Source of the DNA: DATFMP01 sp035266845
GTDB taxonomy: Bacteria > SAR324 > JACQKK01
Reading direction: 5' to 3'
Assembly (NCBI GenBank): GCA_035266845.1
Contig: DATFMP010000002.1
Coordinates: 1-52,741 of the forward strand
Length of the DNA: 52,741 bases
Below, one piece after another: positions 8,434 to 16,986 of this stretch; the first letter of the stretch is position 1; every line of letters begins with the position of its first letter. The notes under the pieces were generated by a model. It made no database searches. It was not told where the DNA came from and worked only from the letters and a program-made list of their open reading frames with translations. Position numbers and translations under genes: made by a program.

Positions 8434-9636
8434 CTACTTCGCGCCCGTCACATAGTCCAGGGCGATGCGGGCCAGGGCGGCCGCACCCAGGGGGATGGCG
8501 TCCTCGTCCACATCGAAGCGGGGGGAGTGCACGGAGTGCACGATGCCCCGGGCCTCGTTGCCCACGCCCAGGCGGAACATCATGCCCGGCACACGCTGGG
8601 TGAAGTAGGCGAAGTCCTCCCCGCCCATCTCCGGGTTGGGAATCCGGTGGATGGCGTCCTCGCCCAGCATGCCGCGCACGGAAGCGATGGCGGCCTCGGT
8701 GAAGCCCTCGTCATTCACCAGGGCCGGATAGCCCGCCACGTACTCGTAGTCGTACTCCGCGCGCATGGACTGGCACACGCCCGCCACGAGCTGCTCGATG
8801 CGCGCCGGCAGGGCCTCGCTCACCTTGGGGTCCAGGGCGCGCGTGGTGCCCAGCAGCATGGCCTCGCCGGGGATCACGTTGGGCGCCGTACCCGCCTGCA
8901 GCGCGCCCACCGTGATCACGAAGGGGTGCAGCGGGTTATTCTCGCGGCTCACCAGGTATTGCAGCGCCTGATACACCTGCACCGCCACCGCCACGGGGTC
9001 CACCGCCTGGTGCGGCCGCGCCGCGTGCCCCCCCACGCCCTTGATGCGGATCTCGAAGCGGTCGGAGTAGGCCAGCATCACGCCGGATCGGAAGCCCATG
9101 CGGCCCACGGAAATGCCCGGGTGCACGTGCAGCGCCAGCGCGGCGTCCACGTCCTCCAGGATGCCGCCCTGCTCCACCAGCACCTTGGCGCCGCCGGGCG
9201 GGGACTCCTCGGCGGGCTGCATCACGAACAGCACGCGCCCGCGCAACTGCTCGCGCTGCTCGGACAGCAGCCGCGCCGCACCCATCAGGCAGGTGGTGTG
9301 CACATCGTGCCCGCAGGCGTGCATCACGCCCGCGTTCTGCGAGGCATAGGGCCGGCCCGTGGCCTCGGTGATGGGCAGCGCGTCCATGTCCGCCCGCACG
9401 ATGAGCGACGGACCGGGCCGGCCGCTGTCCAGCGTGGCCAGCACGCCGTGCGTGCCGGCGATCTCGCCGCGCACCGCCAAGCCCAGGCCCTCCAGCCAGG
9501 CGCGACCCTTGCCCGCGGTGCGCTGCTCGGCAAAGCTCAGCTCGGGGTGCTGGTGCAGGTCGCGCCGGAAGTCCACCAGCTCGGCTTTCAGCTCGCGCGC
9601 ACGGCGCAACAAGGGGTCGTCTTGCATGGGTTGCAT
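8434..9636 (-). CDS. M20 family amidohydrolase (peptidase M20D type)
   Basis: The 400-residue protein has the metal-binding motif MHACGHDVH (105-113), with C108 and H110, the EE pair in VMQPAEESPPGG, and the dimerisation-domain region GVGGHAARPHQAVDP. This is the M20D group that cleaves N-acyl amino acids or similar amides (hippurate hydrolase, IAA-amino acid hydrolase type). The substrate cannot be assigned. Two starts compete: ATG 9636 has GGAG only 2 nt away, ATG 9627 has it 11 nt away. It is followed 73 bp later on the same strand by nothing codirectional; the MATE gene upstream ends at 9710. Confidence 0.88.
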   Translation of the reverse strand: MQPMQDDPLLRRARELKAELVDFRRDLHQHPELSFAEQRTAGKGRAWLEGLGLAVRGEIAGTHGVLATLDSGRPGPSLIVRADMDALPITEATGRPYASQNAGVMHACGHDVHTTCLMGAARLLSEQREQLRGRVLFVMQPAEESPPGGAKVLVEQGGILEDVDAALALHVHPGISVGRMGFRSGVMLAYSDRFEIRIKGVGGHAARPHQAVDPVAVAVQVYQALQYLVSRENNPLHPFVITVGALQAGTAPNVIPGEAMLLGTTRALDPKVSEALPARIEQLVAGVCQSMRAEYDYEYVAGYPALVNDEGFTEAAIASVRGMLGEDAIHRIPNPEMGGEDFAYFTQRVPGMMFRLGVGNEARGIVHSVHSPRFDVDEDAIPLGAAALARIALDYVTGAK

Positions 9637-9709
9637 CGCTCCGGTTGGGAGGTTGTGTCGATCGGGAAAACGCTTGTGTCACTGCCCGGCATGGGCCGAG
9701 GCGCGCGGC

Positions 9710-11107
9710 TCAGCCCGCCTCTGCCGGGGCGGGCTCCGGCGCCACGGGCCCCTCGGCCTGCGGGGACGCCCGCAGCACGGTGCCCCACCAGAAGGCCAGC
9801 ACGCCGCACAGGAACAGCACCTCGGGCACCAGGGCCAGGGCGCGGCTCCAGAAGATGCCCGGCAGGCCCAGGCCCCACACGCCCACCAGCAGGGCCAGGG
9901 CGCCCAGGAAGGTGACCATGCGCAGCACCTGCGCCACCAGCGGCAGCAGCGTGCGGCCCAGCCCCACGCTCACCGAGACGATGGGCTGGTCCAGGCCCAG
10001 CAGCAACAGGCTCAGGCCCACGATGGAAAGGTATTGCGCGCCCACGGCCTGCACGCCGGGATCGCCGGTGAACAGGCTCACCCAGAAGGCCGGGTGCCAA
10101 GCCAGCAGCGTGAACTCCGCCAGCGTGATGGCCACGCCATAGGCCAGGCCACACAGCGCCGCGGCCCGCATGCGGTCGTAGCGGTGGGCGCCCAGGTTCT
10201 GCCCCACCAGGCTGGAGACGGCCATGCCCACGGAGACCACGGGCAGGATGCCCGTCTCGATCACGCGGTAGCCCACGCCCACCGCCGCCGTGGCGTCGCC
10301 GCCGTAGGGCCGCACGAAGCGGTAGGTGACCAGCATGGTGATCGCGAACAGCAGAAACTGCAGGCCCGAGGGCACCCCGATGCGCAACATGCGCGCCATC
10401 AGATCGAACCGCAGCACGAACGGCCGGCGCAGGGTCAACGCAGAGCGCGAGTGCGCCACCACCACCCAGCCCACCAGTGCCAGGCCGATGGCCTGCGTGA
10501 ACACCGTGGCCACCGCGGCCCCGGCCACGCCCATGCGCGGGAAGGGCCCCAGCCCGAAGATCAGCACCGGGTCGAGCCCCACGTTCAGCACCACCCCCAC
10601 GGCCATCAGCAGCGTGGGTGTGATGAAGTCCCCCACGGCGCGGAAGGCGAACGTGGCCACCATCAGCAGCAACTGGGTGAGCAGCGTGGCCGTGATGATG
10701 CTGAAGTAGGCCACCCCGGCTTGCAGCACCACCGGATCCTCCGTGAACGTGGCCACGAAGGGCACCGCGCTCAGGTAGGCCGCCAGCCACAGCGCGCCAC
10801 CCGCCGCCAGGGACATCCACAGCGCCTGCTGGAACAGCACGGGAATCTCCGCCCGCCCGCCCCCGCCATAGGCCCGCGAGATGAGCGCCAGCGAGCCCAC
10901 GCCGAAGGTCATGCCCAGCGCCAGCACGATGAAGTTGGTGTTGACCGCGATGGACATGCCGGCGAGCTGCTGCGCCCCCAGCTTGCCCACGAAGTACAGG
11001 TCCGCGAGCTGATAGAGCGACTGCATCACGAACGCCACCAGCACGGGCAGCGCCAGCTTGCCCACCAGCAACGGGATGGAGCCGACGGTCAGGTCCTTGT
11101 CGCCCAA
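9710..11107 (-). CDS. MATE family efflux transporter
   Basis: This integral membrane protein has about twelve hydrophobic helices and the MATE hallmarks LTVGSIPLLVGKLALPVLVA at the N-terminus, LYQLADLYFVGKLG, and a second half beginning near MLRIGVPSGLQFLLF. Such proteins export drugs or metabolites in exchange for Na+ or H+. The frame is open past 11107 into the fadA 3' end, but family similarity begins at DKDLTVGSIP. No ATG or GTG fits, so a TTG at 11107 is proposed (465 residues, the usual family size). The start is uncertain; the rest is clear. Confidence 0.88.
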   Translation of the reverse strand: MGDKDLTVGSIPLLVGKLALPVLVAFVMQSLYQLADLYFVGKLGAQQLAGMSIAVNTNFIVLALGMTFGVGSLALISRAYGGGGRAEIPVLFQQALWMSLAAGGALWLAAYLSAVPFVATFTEDPVVLQAGVAYFSIITATLLTQLLLMVATFAFRAVGDFITPTLLMAVGVVLNVGLDPVLIFGLGPFPRMGVAGAAVATVFTQAIGLALVGWVVVAHSRSALTLRRPFVLRFDLMARMLRIGVPSGLQFLLFAITMLVTYRFVRPYGGDATAAVGVGYRVIETGILPVVSVGMAVSSLVGQNLGAHRYDRMRAAALCGLAYGVAITLAEFTLLAWHPAFWVSLFTGDPGVQAVGAQYLSIVGLSLLLLGLDQPIVSVSVGLGRTLLPLVAQVLRMVTFLGALALLVGVWGLGLPGIFWSRALALVPEVLFLCGVLAFWWGTVLRASPQAEGPVAPEPAPAEAG

Positions 11108-11204
11108 GGGATGTGCTTGTGTGAGGGGGAAGCGTAAAGGTCGGCGGCACCGCGGGCCCTGCGCCCGCGGCCGTTCCGTCCTGGGAAAGGGGTGCGCCGG
11201 CCGG

Positions 11205-12368
11205 TCAGCGGCGCTCGAACAGGGTGGCGATGCCCTGGCCCATGCCGATGCACATGGTGGCCAGACCCACCTCCACGTCCTTCTCACGCATCAGGTGCAT
11301 CAGCGAGGTCGTGATGCGGGCGCCCGAGCAGCCCAGCGGGTGCCCCAGCGCGATGGCGCCGCCGTTCAGGTTCACCTTGTCATCCAGCGCGTCCAGCAGC
11401 CCCAGGTCGCGCAGCACGGGGATGGACTGCGCCGCGAAGGCCTCGTTCAGCTCCACCAGCCCGATGTCCTTCACGTCCATGCCGGCCTTCTCCAGCGCCT
11501 TCTTGGTGGCGGGCACGGGGCCATAGCCCATGATGGAGGGATCCACCCCCACCACGGCGAAGGCCTTGACGGCCGCCATGGGCTCCAGGCCCAGCGCCTT
11601 GGCCTTCTCCTCGCTCATCACCAGCACGGCCGAGGCGCCGTCGGAGATGGCCGAGGAGTTCCCGGCGGTCACGGTGCCGCTCTGGGGATTGAACGAGGGC
11701 GAGAGCTTGCCCAGGTCGTCCATGTTGGCCTCGGGCCGCACCACCTCGTCATAGTCCAGCCGCAGCGGCAGGCCGTCCGCATCGTGCCCGTCGATGGGCA
11801 CCAGTTGCGCCTTGAAGTGCCCGTCGCGCTGGGCCAGCGCCGCGCGGTGGTGCGAGCGCATGGCGAAGCTGTCCTGATCTTCGCGCGAGACCTGGTGGAT
11901 GATGGCCAGCATCTCCGCCGTGAGGCCCATGGAGAGGCCCGCCTTGGCGTTGTGGCGCGAGTACTCGGGCGGAATGTCCGCCCCGTGGTCCATGGCCACG
12001 TGGCCCATGTGCTCCACGCCGCCGCACAGGTACACGTCGCCCTGCCCCAGCATCACGCTGGACGCGGCGGTATTGATGGCCTGCAGGGACGAGCCGCACA
12101 GCCGGTTCACCGTCTGCGCCGGCACCTCGTGCGGCAGGTCCGCCATCAGTGCGATGGCTCGCGCCACGTTGAAGCCCTGCTCCAGCGTCTGGTTGGCGCA
12201 CCCCCAGATCACCTCGTCGATCTGCGCCGGCTCCAGCGCCGGGTTGCGCTCCAGCAGCGCGCGCACCAGCGCCACGCTAAGGTCTTCGGCGCGCACGTTG
12301 CGGAACGCACCGCCCCTGGAGCGGCCCATCGGCGTCCGCACGGCGTCCACGATCACGGCTTTCTGCAT
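11205..12368 (-). CDS. fadA: 3-ketoacyl-CoA thiolase FadA
   Basis: FadA catalyses the thiolytic last step of fatty acid beta-oxidation. The 387 residues equal the length of the E. coli enzyme. The acylated cysteine is C91 in VNRLCGSSLQA; the second active-site region reads GGAIALGHPLGCSGAR and the C-terminal cysteine motif is ATMCIGMGQGIA. LVELNEAFAAQ is the usual thiolase element. It works with FadB (14666-16819) as a multienzyme complex. In many genomes fadB and fadA are adjacent; here two unrelated small exported-protein genes lie between them on the same strand. Confidence 0.95.
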   Translation of the reverse strand: MQKAVIVDAVRTPMGRSRGGAFRNVRAEDLSVALVRALLERNPALEPAQIDEVIWGCANQTLEQGFNVARAIALMADLPHEVPAQTVNRLCGSSLQAINTAASSVMLGQGDVYLCGGVEHMGHVAMDHGADIPPEYSRHNAKAGLSMGLTAEMLAIIHQVSREDQDSFAMRSHHRAALAQRDGHFKAQLVPIDGHDADGLPLRLDYDEVVRPEANMDDLGKLSPSFNPQSGTVTAGNSSAISDGASAVLVMSEEKAKALGLEPMAAVKAFAVVGVDPSIMGYGPVPATKKALEKAGMDVKDIGLVELNEAFAAQSIPVLRDLGLLDALDDKVNLNGGAIALGHPLGCSGARITTSLMHLMREKDVEVGLATMCIGMGQGIATLFERR

Positions 12369-12656
12369 GGGGAGTTCTCCCGGGATTGGTGGAGTGCGGT
12401 CGGCATGCCTGGGCCCGGCCGGTCACGGATCGGTGGCATTGCCCGTAACGATCCCTCGCTATGATCGCCCGGCCTTGTGCCGGGTGCAAGGCATGGACAT
12501 GGATTTCCTGCGCCGCCGGAATGGTGGAACAGCGCACGGCCGGGTCTTGGTGGGGGGATACCGCGGGAACGACCGGATGGCCGTTGGCTCGCTGAACCGT
12601 GGTGGGGACGGCCGCACGCCGGGCAGACGCGTGCAGCCGGATACTTCGATGGGGGT

Positions 12657-13397
12657 TCAGTACTTGAATTTGAGCCCCGGCACTTTGGTGAAGAGGCGCT
12701 TTTGCAGCGGGATGCTGTGATCCTTGAACCGGGCCTCGAAAGCCTTGCGGGCTTGGTTGAATTCGTCCACGACCGCAATCCGGCTCACGTCCAGGTTCTT
12801 GTCGCGGTAATACCGCACCGTACCCACGTAAACGGCCTTGTCGCCCGGTTTGGGCGTGAAGTGCAGGCCACCCGGGAAGTAGGCCCAGATGAACTGGCCG
12901 TTGGTCGCGCCCAGCCTCATTGGGCCCCAGCCGCCTGAACCCGAGGTCTGGGTCTGGATCATGTGCCCGCGCACCACATAGGCCTCCTCATCCGGAACCG
13001 GGGCGAAGAACCATTCGCCGAATTTGCCGGTGAACATGGACGTAACGGTCGGATCGCCTTTCAACATGGCCAGCGCATCGCCTGTGTCGATGTCCTTGCG
13101 ATAACTGGTGGGCCCTTCGGGCTTGACCCATTTGGGTCCGGTGGACAGATAAATCCGGTCATGCGGATCCGCATCGTCGGATGGGAATATGAAGTTCGAA
13201 CCAATCAGTTGCTCATCCGGCTTCAAGGGCGGTACCAGCTCGATCTTTCCGACCAACAGCAGTTCGTTCGGCTTCAGATCGGACATCGTGTGAATGCTGA
13301 CGCGGGGGGTGCAGCCGACCAATGCGAGTAGCAGCAGGCCGAGCATGGCGGCATATGCACCGTAGCGGAGGTTGGGACGAATTGACGCGACACTCAT
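12657..13397 (-). CDS. Predicted lipoprotein of unknown function
   Basis: The 246-residue protein starts with a charged segment, a hydrophobic stretch and a lipobox-like LALVGC at about residue 29, so it is probably lipid-anchored in the envelope. GGAG precedes ATG 13397; a longer upstream reading is not needed. The mature part includes KPNELLLVGKIELVPPLK and a GDKAVYVGTVRYYRD strand. The last resembles GVYFMGAYRYVHHD in the neighbouring gene at 13465-14061, so the two may be diverged paralogues with a shared beta-rich domain. They sit together between fadA and fadB. I do not recognise the family. Confidence 0.75.
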   Translation of the reverse strand: MSVASIRPNLRYGAYAAMLGLLLLALVGCTPRVSIHTMSDLKPNELLLVGKIELVPPLKPDEQLIGSNFIFPSDDADPHDRIYLSTGPKWVKPEGPTSYRKDIDTGDALAMLKGDPTVTSMFTGKFGEWFFAPVPDEEAYVVRGHMIQTQTSGSGGWGPMRLGATNGQFIWAYFPGGLHFTPKPGDKAVYVGTVRYYRDKNLDVSRIAVVDEFNQARKAFEARFKDHSIPLQKRLFTKVPGLKFKY

Positions 13398-13464
13398 GAA
13401 TCGACTCCAATCGATGATGGGCAATGGATGACAAGACAACGACGCCATCGGTCAGGCGTCCATC

Positions 13465-14061
13465 TCACGGCAACTGCGCCAAGTGCTTGCGGAGCAGGGG
13501 CTCCCAAGGGCCGCCCTTTGCCTCCGGCAGGATCCGTTCGAGGACCTGGCGTTCCGTGGGCTCGGAAATGGGCTCCAACGAGAACGTGTCGTCGCCCAGA
13601 AAGCCGCTGTCGTGGTGCACGTAGCGGTATGCGCCCATGAAGTAGACCCCCGGTCGGTCAACACGCACCTGAACCTTGCTTGCCAGTTGCAGGTTGTAGT
13701 CGACCGGGTAGGTCGCAAAGAAATACTGGCCTTTGTGGAAAAACGACCAGGTATTGCCCCCGAAGCCATCCAACCGGAACACGCCGTCCGGCAGATTCTC
13801 GAGGTAGAAGACGTTCTGGAATGCCCTACTGGTGTGGTCCGGGTCGAATACCTTCGGCTCGGTTTGCTTCAGATACGCCCAGTCCAAGCCGGTCTTGGCG
13901 GCCTTCATGTCGATGTAGCCGAATACGAACGCGCCGTCTGGCTTGGACTTGGCGTCGAGCTGCGGGGCCAGCGCGTCGCGGGCGCCGAAGCCCAGGCTGC
14001 AGGAAGAGGTGCTGGCGACCGCCAGTGAGCACAGCAGGATTAACAGGGCAAAGCGATTCAT
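13465..14061 (-). CDS. Predicted exported protein, possible paralogue of next gene
   Basis: The 198-residue protein has an N-terminal signal with hydrophobic core and a cysteine in VASTSSCSLG at about 21, a poor but possible lipobox. AAGGGGGGAC precedes the ATG. The body contains AFVFGYIDMKAA and GVYFMGAYRYVHHD, the latter similar to a strand in the 12657-13397 product. Spacing to that gene is 67 bp, so they are probably co-transcribed. Function is unknown; its place between fadB and fadA does not by itself imply a lipid role. Confidence 0.7.
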   Translation of the reverse strand: MNRFALLILLCSLAVASTSSCSLGFGARDALAPQLDAKSKPDGAFVFGYIDMKAAKTGLDWAYLKQTEPKVFDPDHTSRAFQNVFYLENLPDGVFRLDGFGGNTWSFFHKGQYFFATYPVDYNLQLASKVQVRVDRPGVYFMGAYRYVHHDSGFLGDDTFSLEPISEPTERQVLERILPEAKGGPWEPLLRKHLAQLP

Positions 14062-14665
14062 GCGTCCCCCCTTGTTTTCGGACGATGAAGAATAGAATAA
14101 GGCTCGCCGCCGGGCCGCGGAGCCGGGCCCACCGTGCGCGTCTTGACAGTTTGTGTGTGGAACCCCCCTTATCTCGCGGCTGCACGCTCGGTGCTCTCGC
14201 GATACTGCTAGGCCGATCTTAGGTGTTCCAATACCGGGAAACGACAGAACCTTAACAAAGTTCCGTCTTCAAGTACAATATCAATGGGTTAGGAAGGTCT
14301 TGCGACACTTTTAAGGCTGTGCCGAGCCATGGAGGCGCAATTGGCCCCATGGTCGCAGCCATTTGCCTGACGGGGGGTCCTACGAGAGGAGAGGGCTGCC
14401 TGTCACGGTCCGCCGATCTGGATTCGCTTGAGTTCGACCCAGGGAAACACCCGGCGGCTCCCCCGCCGATAGGCCGGACGGCCACTGGCTCTCTGCACCG
14501 ACCGCGGCCAAAGCGTCACCCGTTCGTCGCTCCGCATCGCTCAGGCCACCGGCCGCAGCTTGCGCCAGCGCTCGGGGTTCGTGCGCCAGGTTTGGTTGCG
14601 TCCAACCACTGTTCCGCCTCCCGTCACCCCCCCTGCCTTGCGGGGAGGGGCTTGGGGTGGGGTCC
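14062..14665. other. Non-coding region between the exported-protein pair and fadB
   Basis: No gene can be supported in these 604 bp. A stretch around 14220-14310 is AT-richer than its surroundings and may contain the promoter of the exported-protein pair, but I find no convincing -35/-10 pair. No repeat copy of the two dispersed families is present. Confidence 0.5.
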
Positions 14666-16819
14666 TCACGCCGGCGGGTAGAAGCCCTTGCCGGCCTGGG
14701 CGTTGTCCTTCATCTGCTGGGTGGGGGCGTAGAGCGGGCCCAGCGCGCCGTGGGTGTCGCAGAGCTTCATCAGCGCCTCGGCGCCCAGGCTGTCCGCCCA
14801 GCGCAGCAGGCCGCCGCGGAAGGGCGGGAAGCCCAGCCCCAGCACCAGGGACATGTCCAGCTCGGTGGGCGTCTCCACGATGCCGTCCTCCAGGCAGCGC
14901 GAGGCCTCGATGATCATGGGCAGCATCATGCGCTCCACGACGGCGTCGCCCTCGATCTGCTCCGCGCCGCCGGTGATGGCGGGCTTGAGGATCGCCAGCA
15001 CGGCGGGGTCGAAGGCCTTCTGGTCGCGCCCGCGCTTGTCCTTGGTGTAGCTGTAGTAGCCCTTGCCGTTCTTCTGGCCGTAGCAGCCCGCCTCGTAGAG
15101 CAGGGTGGTGGGCGACTTGCCGTTGCCGCGGATGCGGTCCGGGAAGGCCGCGGCCATCACCTCACCCGCGTGATGGGCCGTGTCCAGACCCACCACGTCG
15201 CTCAGGGTGGCGGGGCCCATCGGCCAGCCCCAGCGCTCCATGGTCTTGTCCAGCGTCTCGATGGGCGCGCCGTGGGCCACCAGCATCTGGAAGGCCAGCA
15301 TGTAGGGCCCCAGGATGCGGTTGACCAGGAAGCCCGGGCCGTCCTTCACCACGATGGGCGTCTTGCCCAGCTTAAGCGCGTAGGCCACCACGGTGGCGAT
15401 GGTCTCGTCGCTGCTGGCCTTGCCGCGGATCACCTCCACCAGCGGCATGCGGTGCACGGGATTGAAGAAGTGCATGCCGCAGAAGCGCTCGGGGTGCTTC
15501 AGGGCCCCGGCCAGCGAATCGATGGGAATGGTGGAGGTGTTGGTGGCCAGCACGGCCTGCTCGCCCAGGGCGGCCTCGGTCTCGGCCAGCACCTGCTGCT
15601 TCACCTTGGGGTTCTCCACCACAGCCTCCACGGCGATGTCCACCCGCCCGAAGTCACCGTAGGAGTACGTGGCCTGGATGGTGCTCAGGGCCCGCGCCAT
15701 GTCCGCCCGCGTGATGCGGCCCCGCTCCACCTGCCGGTCCAGCAGGCGCGAAGCCTCCGCGTAGCCCTGCTCGATGGCCTCGGCCTTGATGTCCTTCAGC
15801 AGCACGGGCACGCCCCGGCTGGCGGACTGGTAGGCGATGCCGCCGCCCATGATGCCCGCCCCCAGCACGGCCGCGCCGCCGATCGCGCGCGCGCCGCCGG
15901 TCTGTTGCTTGGACTTCTTCTTGAGGAACTGGTCGGCGTGGAAGATGCCGATCAGGCCCGCGGCCTGCTCGGTCTTGGCCAGCTTGGCGAAGGCCTTGGC
16001 CTCGGCGGCCAGCGCCACCTCGCGGCTCTCGTGCGCAGCGCTCTCCATCACCTTGATGGATTCCACCGGCGCCGGGTAGTTGCGGCCCGCCTGGGCCCCC
16101 ACGAAGGCCTTGGCCACGTTGAAGGCCATCAGGCGCTCGATGCCGTTCAGGCGCACGGGGGACTTCTTCTCGTCGCGCACCTTCTGCCAGCGGTCGGCCG
16201 CGGCCTCGCGCTTGAGCAGACCCAGGGCGGCCTCGGCCAGCCGCTCGGGCGCCACCACGGCGGCCACCAGCTTCAGCTTGAGGGCCTCGTCGGCCTTCAC
16301 GTCGCGGCCCGAGGCGATCATCTCGATGGCATTGTCCACGCCGACCAGGCGCGGCAGGCGCACCGTGCCCCCAAAGCCGGGCAGGATGCCCAGCTTGATC
16401 TCGGGCTGGCCCACCACGGCGGCCGTGGAGGCCACGCGGTAGGTGCAGGCCATCGCCGCCTCCAGCCCGCCGCCCAGCGCGTAGCCGTTGATGGCGGCCA
16501 CGGAGGGGAAGGGCAGGTCCTCCAGACGGCTGAACACCGCCTGGGCCTTGGAGATCCACTCCACCAGCTCGGGCTCGGGCTTCTTGAAGTTGGGCAGGAA
16601 CTCGTTGATGTCCGCCCCCACGATGAACACGCCCTTGCCGCTGGTGACCAGCAACCCCTTGATGTCCTTGCTCTGCACGAGCAGGGTCACGCAGTCGTTC
16701 AGCTCGCCCAGGGTGAGCTGGTTGAACTTGTTGACGGACTCCCCTTTCAGGTCGAACCGCAACTCGGCAAAGCCGGGCTCCCTCAGCGTGAGCTGGATCG
16801 CCTTTCCGTCGAAGTGCAT
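14666..16819 (-). CDS. fadB: Fatty acid oxidation complex alpha subunit FadB
   Basis: FadB carries enoyl-CoA hydratase/isomerase and 3-hydroxyacyl-CoA dehydrogenase activities of beta-oxidation. The 717 residues are close to the 729 of E. coli. The hydratase glutamates correspond to E120 (NGYALGGGLE) and E140 (VVGQPEIKLG). The dehydrogenase half starts near residue 313 with the NAD loop LGAGIMGGGIAY and includes TNTSTIPI and HFFNPVHRMPLVE. The start at 16819 is set by similarity; upstream codons belong to the intergenic region. FadA lies 2.3 kb downstream on the same strand. Confidence 0.95.
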   Translation of the reverse strand: MHFDGKAIQLTLREPGFAELRFDLKGESVNKFNQLTLGELNDCVTLLVQSKDIKGLLVTSGKGVFIVGADINEFLPNFKKPEPELVEWISKAQAVFSRLEDLPFPSVAAINGYALGGGLEAAMACTYRVASTAAVVGQPEIKLGILPGFGGTVRLPRLVGVDNAIEMIASGRDVKADEALKLKLVAAVVAPERLAEAALGLLKREAAADRWQKVRDEKKSPVRLNGIERLMAFNVAKAFVGAQAGRNYPAPVESIKVMESAAHESREVALAAEAKAFAKLAKTEQAAGLIGIFHADQFLKKKSKQQTGGARAIGGAAVLGAGIMGGGIAYQSASRGVPVLLKDIKAEAIEQGYAEASRLLDRQVERGRITRADMARALSTIQATYSYGDFGRVDIAVEAVVENPKVKQQVLAETEAALGEQAVLATNTSTIPIDSLAGALKHPERFCGMHFFNPVHRMPLVEVIRGKASSDETIATVVAYALKLGKTPIVVKDGPGFLVNRILGPYMLAFQMLVAHGAPIETLDKTMERWGWPMGPATLSDVVGLDTAHHAGEVMAAAFPDRIRGNGKSPTTLLYEAGCYGQKNGKGYYSYTKDKRGRDQKAFDPAVLAILKPAITGGAEQIEGDAVVERMMLPMIIEASRCLEDGIVETPTELDMSLVLGLGFPPFRGGLLRWADSLGAEALMKLCDTHGALGPLYAPTQQMKDNAQAGKGFYPPA

Positions 16820-16986
16820 GGGGTTCTCGCGGGTGTGCGTTGGTGCGGCGCGCCGGGCGGGGTTCGGGCCGCTGCTGCGGCGCGGCGGCATCCCGCCAAG
16901 TCTTGCCCCTGGCGAGGGCACGGGTTTGGTCCTATACTCGCACAAGCGCCTCCGATGTAAAGCACACTGGCAACGGCCACCCCGGC

